DNA from: Paragordius varius
Taxonomy: Eukaryota; Nematomorpha
Length of the DNA stretch: 64,000 bases
Direction of reading: 5' to 3'
NCBI GenBank assembly: GCA_964247055.1
Contig: OZ176055.1
Span: 1,922,001 to 1,986,000, forward strand
The position numbers were made by a program, and so were the translations under genes. Position 1 is the first letter of the stretch. Every line of letters starts with the position of its first letter. The notes beneath the pieces are model-generated. The model searched no databases, was not told the DNA's origin, and worked only from the letters and a program-made list of their open reading frames with translations. Below, piece by piece: positions 59,301-64,000 of the stretch.

Positions 59301-60884
59301 TGGCCAAAACTCCAATCATAAGTCCCGCGATGCTATTGTTAAGTAGTTTACTTTCCATAAACACTTTTCCAGCAGTTTTACCTGTAGGTTTATATTAATA
59401 TAGTAATCAGTTTATCATGATGAAAAAAAGTATATTCTAAAAATCAAGCGTTATATAATTTCTCAATTATTTCATATAAGGAGATAATGTGATTGGTAAA
59501 TTATACAGTAAAAATTGTAACAAAAAAACATTGATAGTAAAAATTAGCATTTGTTTCAATTTATAGATCCATATTCTATCATTGGTTTTCAATGAAATAT
59601 AAAAATATTTTCACATGTTTCGCAAGCCAAAACGATATGTTATAATAAAATAATCAAGTTAAAATAAGTATTAGTTATTGTTTAAGTTTATTCATATAGT
59701 ATGAGTAAGTATATATAGCTGAAAAATTATAAGGCAAAAAGCATATATATCAAAGGGCAGTATTATTGGCTTATAATTATATTTTTCACTCATTAATATT
59801 ATTTGTAAATAATAATTCTCCTTGTTGGGTATGCTATTTGGCAATAATTAATAACTTTCTAGCAATATATATTTACTGCTACTGGAATTTAGTGTAAAAT
59901 TTAAAAAAATAATTTCAGGGCAAAAAATACCTCCAATAAGTTTAAAGGCTGATGAAAGCAAATCCAGTGAACAAATAAAAAAATAGAGTAGAATCAAAAG
60001 CATCACAAACTTGCCAATGTAATCGAATAAGACACGTTTAATCTTTTCCGATTTTGTCATATCTAGAGTGTGAGTTTGTGATGATATAGAAAAAAATTAA
60101 ATATATTTATATGCCTAACTCGTTTTGAATTATACAGCAACTTGCATATAAATATAATATTTTCTTCAAATAATTGTGAAATACCTTTTAAGATGGCCGT
60201 ATGCACAATAAAAAATTAAACATAAAAAATATTTAAAATCGGGATATATAATAAGATTTTCCCGCAATATATTAAAAATTTAAAGAATAAATTTGGAATT
60301 TTCAAAAAACTATAGATTTAGCAGAAAAAAATCTAGAAGTAAAAAACGTACACCAAATATTTTTTGATTATTATACCATGCCAGTTCATGGCATCAACTT
60401 GGAATTCAGGCAAGGCCCAAGGATCAATTTGAGAAGCTAACGCTTCCGTTTCTTTCCAATTGGGCAAATCGAAATCGGTAGAATTATCTTCGGTATTTTC
60501 TGCATTTAAATCTTCGTCTGGTAAAATATCAATCGGATGTCCACCATTAACTTTAACATACGTACTTTCTAATAAATTATGGCTGGCTTGTTTCGGCATG
60601 TCACTTTGATACACAGAATAATCAAACAGGTTATCTACAGTAGAATTTGGCACATTTGTTGAATCCAATTTATTGTTTTCCTACGATTTTAAAAAACATA
60701 AATGTACTATATATCAAAGCGCATGCCGTATAGGGAAAAACTTCATATCGGAATATGTATGTAGCAATGAATGTATTAAAATTATTTTATCAATTTATAT
60801 TTTTAACAAATATTACTATGTCGATATATTATATTGACATATATGTATGAAACCCAAAACATTTACCTTCTTAGAATTATCCAT
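46792..60884 (-). CDS. SLC34: SLC34 type II sodium-phosphate cotransporter (15 exons)
   Basis: Minus-strand exons: 60884-60867, 60680-60377, 60062-59931, 59381-59238, 56314-56079, 55695-55575, 55087-54975, 54523-54367, 53974-53846, 53509-53338, 53053-52898, 52157-52039, 48068-47921, 47395-47223, 47018-46792. All are GT-AG with matching phases; 783 codons with the stop. Landmarks: D-P-W-A-L-P in the N-terminus; [14 protein letters not shown]; the first QSSS (Q183) with [19 protein letters not shown] (208-218); [12 protein letters not shown] (D301); a large extracellular loop with Cys and three N-glycosylation sequons (exon 8); [11 protein letters not shown] with the second QSSS (Q490); [15 protein letters not shown]; and V-L-R-N-W-L-F-L-P. 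By family it is a plasma-membrane Na+-coupled phosphate importer. Asp at TVHD is the residue that marks electrogenic isoforms. Odd: about 55 extra Ser/Lys-rich residues after T-N-T-I-V-S-M-A. The C-terminus SSYI fits a class I PDZ ligand. Exon 12-13 intron holds a Gypsy fossil. Confidence 0.95.
48303..51892 (+). mobile_element. Gypsy-type LTR retrotransposon D, rearranged fossil with inverted ends
   Basis: Right part, plus strand: Gag-like (about 49.1-49.65 kb), reverse transcriptase (about 49.65-50.0 kb), RNase H (about 50.1-50.4 kb), integrase with zinc-binding and core parts (about 50.75-51.3 kb), an untranslated tail and a 3' LTR from 51701. Left part, minus strand: 48303-49105 is an inverted copy of the integrase-to-LTR end (LTR 48303-48423; cf. 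51000-51892). A normal 5' LTR is missing. The element has many breaks and is old. It fills most of the SLC34 intron between exons 12 and 13. Confidence 0.85.
52521..52775. mobile_element. MITE family M4, short copy 2, in SLC34 intron 11
   Basis: The left end is ATACCATCAAATTCACCCT and the right end runs '...gggtgaatttgaaatgttc', then a second 21-bp unit, then AAATGGTATAT. It is the same terminal pattern as 28358-28917, with only about two and a half repeat units. Confidence 0.6.
56315..56358. repeat. (TA)n run beside the acceptor of SLC34 exon 5
   Basis: Alternating TA at about 56330-56357. On the minus strand it ends some 14 bases before the AG at 56315-56316, taking the place of part of the pyrimidine tract. 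Confidence 0.85.
56360..57470. mobile_element. MITE family M4-like element with inverted 21-bp arrays, copy 3, split by M1
   Basis: The 21-bp unit 'gggtgaatttgaattgttcaa' occurs inverted near 56437-56465 and direct at 56640-56720 and 57305-57377. The array is cut by M1 at 56724-57301. Outside it, 'ataacaagcgacgtctct' with 'ttcgcgggcc(a/g)catttttgact' is present at both 56360-56420 and 57397-57445 as a direct repeat. The structure is compound; the exact ends are uncertain. Confidence 0.55.
56724..57301 (-). mobile_element. MITE M1, full-length copy in SLC34 intron 4
   Basis: CACTTGGATACAACACACTC at one end and the complement of CACTTCGATTCAAATTGGGG at the other. TTAA lies on both sides (56720-56723 and 57302-57305). 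The 21-bp repeat array runs up to it on both sides, so the target duplication is clear. 578 bp, non-coding. Confidence 0.92.
58640..59195 (+). mobile_element. MITE M1, old diverged copy in SLC34 intron 4
   Basis: It shares 'aaaaactactgaaagaaacgg', 'ttgatagaaacagaaa', 'ataagtaatatcaag' and 'gattttaaacaggc.tgggg' in the right order with M1. Both ends have decayed, and no TTAA pair is recognisable. Confidence 0.75.
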
Positions 60885-61590
60885 AATCTATATTATGTTA
60901 TGCCTTGTTATCGATAAGAATATTGCACATTTTTAATTGAGATCTTAATAGATCAAACGTCAAAAATATATTAAATTTTTTTAGAATGAAGAAATATTAT
61001 AAAAATGAAAAAAATATTTTAGTTATTATAATATATAATATATTATTAAATTGCTCGGAATAATACATATCGTAAACGCATTTTGCCGCAGGCGTCTCAT
61101 GCCTTTTTTATTTTGTAAAAATAATTTTCGATATATTTTTATTAATGAATGTTTTTTATCTAATTGGCAGAATAAAAATTGGCGTTTACACTCATTAGAC
61201 AATTGGGTGTTTGATAATTAATTTAAAAAGTAATTAGTCATCTATATAAAAGAAATTGGTTTTTTCTAGCCCAATTTTTTAATAAACGAAATTTTGATTA
61301 TAATGCACGGGTCAAAAATGTACAATAAAGAAAATAATATAGTTGAGTTGTTTGTATATTAATTTTTTTTATTATTATTACCCTTTAACGATGTTAATAT
61401 ATATCTCTGATTCGGAAAAGTGTTTTCATGTGACATTTTTGCGGACCTTCATTTTAATAACTCACAAAAATATTTGTGAATATTAATAAGAATATATAAT
61501 ATATATATAAGGATTAATATTTCTTTTTAGTTTTGCCATTACTATTTTTCTTATAATGTTTTAAACTGCCGGTGATTTTTTTCAATTATT
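60885..61590. other. SLC34 5' flank, nothing recognised
   Basis: AT-rich sequence before the SLC34 start at 60884. No clear TATA box at a good distance and no open frame were found. A TA-rich stretch lies at 61480-61512. Confidence 0.4.
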
Positions 61591-61593
61591 TTG

Positions 61594-61866
61594 CAAGAAA
61601 AAATTAATATTATACGGATAAAACATAAAAATATAATCACAAATATTTTTTAATGGGCAACCATACTTTTTTAAATCTTAAATTTTCTTATGTGAGCTAT
61701 TTTGTTACAATTCTAAAATATAGAATTGATTGTGTAAAAAATATATATCTCAACTTTACCTTTTGCCATTAGTTATATGTTAAAAAAAATTAAAAAGAAT
61801 GGTTGTCTTTGGAAAAAATACTTGTATTTCCATTATTACGTTTCGGTATGATTCCAAATTTTAGTG
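61594..61866. mobile_element. MITE family M2, copy 3
   Basis: The left part 'aaaaattaatattatacggataaaacataaaaatataa' and the right part 'ggttgtctttggaaaaaatac...cgtttcggtatgattccaaattttagtg' mirror the two ends of copy 1. TA follows at 61867-61868. It is more diverged than copy 1. Confidence 0.65.
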
Positions 61867-61868
61867 TA

Positions 61869-62267
61869 TTGATTTGTAACCTTATTAGTAATTATTTTGA
61901 AATGTAACAAAATTAAAGCATATAAAACTTTAAATAAACCTATTAAAATTAATATAAGTGGACTAAAAACACTTTCAAAATAAATTTTTAGACGTATTCT
62001 TATTGAGAACATATAATATTGATATTATTTATTCCTATTACTTAATAACGCAGCTTGAGTATTAAGAATATCAAACCCATAATAGTTTAATAGTTAATAC
62101 CAAACTTTGGACCCATATTATTTTTTGGCTATAATATTAATTAATATATATTTGTTATAATAACCAATTTTTCTAGTTAATAGCATGTTTCGATTGTTGT
62201 GTTAAAAATTATATTATTAATTTTCCATTAGATCAAAATTAATTAATTCAACTTTAAATAAAAAAGT
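61869..62267. other. Intergenic, nothing recognised
   Basis: AT-rich non-coding DNA before the open frame at 62268. No clear core promoter element. Confidence 0.35.
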
Positions 62268-62627
62268 ATGAATGTTATTATTGCCAAAACTAAAAGGGAT
62301 TTTATGGCTGAAAAAGAGCGAGCTTTGGAAAAGGAAAGCCACTCATCTAAACGCATGTATAAACGTTTATGGATCCGACCTATTGAGGACAAGGGATTTT
62401 TGGATTCATTAATGATTCATAAAGATTGGAATGAGACGGATGGTAATGAGAACGGTGACAATTATTTAGAAACGATGGGAAACACTCATGCAGGGCGTGG
62501 TCAATACCCTACCTCGCTTACAGAGGCCATACTTTATGAAGCTGAAAGTTTGATTCCCACTTATTTAAATATTAATCTTAACCTTATTTTATGGAAATTA
62601 TTTATACTGTTCAGGTTTGATTTTTGA
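62268..62627 (+). CDS. Unknown open frame, possible first exon of an unrecognised gene
   Basis: 119 codons, clearly richer in G+C (about 62270-62540) than its flanks. The N-terminal half is charged: K-R-D-F-M-A-E-K-E-R-A-L-E-K-E, S-S-K-R-M-Y-K-R-L-W-I-R-P-I, then an acidic N-E-T-D-G-N-E-N-G-D stretch. The last ~20 residues are AT-rich and hydrophobic, as expected when an exon frame runs into an intron; a possible donor CAG|GTTTGA lies near 62611. The W-I-R-P motif loosely recalls PIF/Harbinger-type sequences, but this is too weak to name it. It could be a host exon or transposon-derived. Confidence 0.4.
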   Translation: MNVIIAKTKRDFMAEKERALEKESHSSKRMYKRLWIRPIEDKGFLDSLMIHKDWNETDGNENGDNYLETMGNTHAGRGQYPTSLTEAILYEAESLIPTYLNINLNLILWKLFILFRFDF

Positions 62628-64000
62628 TTTAAGACCATTAGAATGTTTGAGTAGACTTCGAATTGCCCATGAAATAAGATATGAGAAACAAACCATATTT
62701 TCTCATACTTTTTGAGTTTTATGACCTTAAAAATTAACAATAATGTATCGATCTAAAATTTTGACATCTGAGTCATGTGACATTTAAAAATGCATGTCCT
62801 AGTTGATATGGCTCTAAGTATATGTTTAGATACATGTAAAATATATCGATTTGATAGTATTTATTGAAAGAACTAATTACAGTACTGTATAATATATATA
62901 ATTTGGTGTGGTATAGGTAAGATATGTTAGTGTTAGAGTATAGATAAAATTGTTTAATTTTTACAGATTGTTATGCACCCATATTGTGTCCAAGTTTATA
63001 TAAAGCAAATTACAAGACTAGATAATTTTTATTTCAAATAATTTGAATTCATAACATTGCTTGCTAAGCCTCTTACTCGTTGTCCTTGACAAAATTAAAA
63101 AAATTTAGGGTTTAATTAATAATATAATTGTTCAAAAAGTTTTACAAACTTAAAATCTTATTAACAACGGTACGCTGCACAAACGCAAAATATTAAAAGC
63201 GATTGACAATTTTGAAGATAACTGTGAAATATTCTTCTAAATCTTAAGCGTAGATATTTTAAAATATTTAGTCCCTTTAAATGAGAGAGATGCTGACGAT
63301 GGGGTCATTATTTAAAATGGATGACTGGCTATTTTAAATTATATTGAAACCATATTTCAAATATACATAAGCCCCCTGAAAACTCGCTTCACAATGCTTA
63401 TTAAAAAAATCTAACCTGCTGATTATCATTTTATTTTTCCATCTTGAAAACAAAGTTCTTGCAAGACACAACCGTTAATAGTTACGCATTTTTAAGTGGT
63501 ATAAGAAAAAACAATAAAAAAATATTTAATTTCTTAAATTCAACAGGGGGAAATTGAGAAAACTGCAAGCGACCTCAGTAATATTTATTTTTTGTCATCT
63601 TTAGTTTTATAAATAATTACAATGGATTTTAATTATTCTTGTTATACCGCCTATCAATATTGCCTTTAAAATGTGATAATTATTTAATTATTTAGGTGTA
63701 TTTAATTTAACAATACTTTATTTATCGTGTGATTGCATATTTACTTAATTTACTACTCAATTGTGACAGTTTGGTAAAAATTTAATTAAATGTTATATGA
63801 GATTTTACATTTTATCTGATCTAAAATTCGCAAAATTAACGGCCCATGAATGGTTATTTTTAGATTAAAATAATGATAACAAGTTCTATAATTTACTGTA
63901 TCAACACTATGCATAGTAGGTCCTGATTTAATATATCATTTTATATTTTATAGAGCGTTTCCTCAATTTTTTCTATATATATAAAATGAATTACAAATCA
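62628..64000. other. AT-rich end of window, nothing recognised
   Basis: No open frame of note, no paired repeats. If the frame at 62268 is an exon, this may be its intron. Confidence 0.4.

Overview
This is an AT-rich stretch (roughly three quarters A+T) of an animal nuclear genome. Coding exons are short, introns follow GT-AG, and the intergenic DNA is packed with transposons. A Mox/MEOX-class homeobox gene and an SLC34 sodium-phosphate cotransporter gene make it a metazoan, most likely an invertebrate. I cannot name the species from the sequence.

Three host genes can be assembled exon by exon with matching intron phases. (1) 10.4-14.9 kb, + strand: a secreted, extremely glycine-rich protein of about 824 residues, with a signal peptide, a 16-codon mini-exon, a 2-kb Gly/Ser/Asn repeat exon and an Arg/Thr-rich basic tail. 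A retained last intron would instead give a hydrophobic C-terminus with its own AATAAA. (2) 34.0-37.1 kb, - strand: a four-exon Mox homeobox gene of 516 residues. (3) 46.8-60.9 kb, - strand: a 15-exon SLC34 (NaPi-II) gene of 782 residues, with both QSSS motifs and a possible C-terminal PDZ ligand. A further 119-codon open frame at 62.3 kb (+) may be an exon of a gene I do not recognise.

The rest is mostly a fossil bed. 0-8.3 kb: a decayed LINE broken up by a Gypsy LTR and by a complete but badly decayed Gypsy element (4.0-8.2 kb, perfect 5-bp target duplication). 15.5-18.3 and 28-32.7 kb: copies of an unclassified dispersed repeat unit, called U1 here. 18.46-26.5 kb: a hAT transposon split by a young Gypsy element (LTRs about 2% apart), with an inverted duplicate of the 3' part of the hAT transposase. 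27-27.8 and 32.9-33.65 kb: two dead mariners. 39.8-46.7 kb: several MITE families, including a three-deep nest (41.5-43.8 kb) and two hAT-type elements with perfect 8-bp target duplications. 48.3-51.9 kb: a rearranged Gypsy fossil with inverted ends, inside an SLC34 intron. 56.4-59.2 kb: more MITEs in another SLC34 intron.

The three host genes show no sign of working together; they are simply neighbours. The parts most likely to be undescribed are the glycine-rich secreted gene with its two possible C-termini, the TTAA-flanked MITE family with terminal self-pairing motifs, the MITE family whose ends are inverted arrays of a 21-bp tandem repeat, and the U1 repeat with its neighbouring hairpins and 32-G run.
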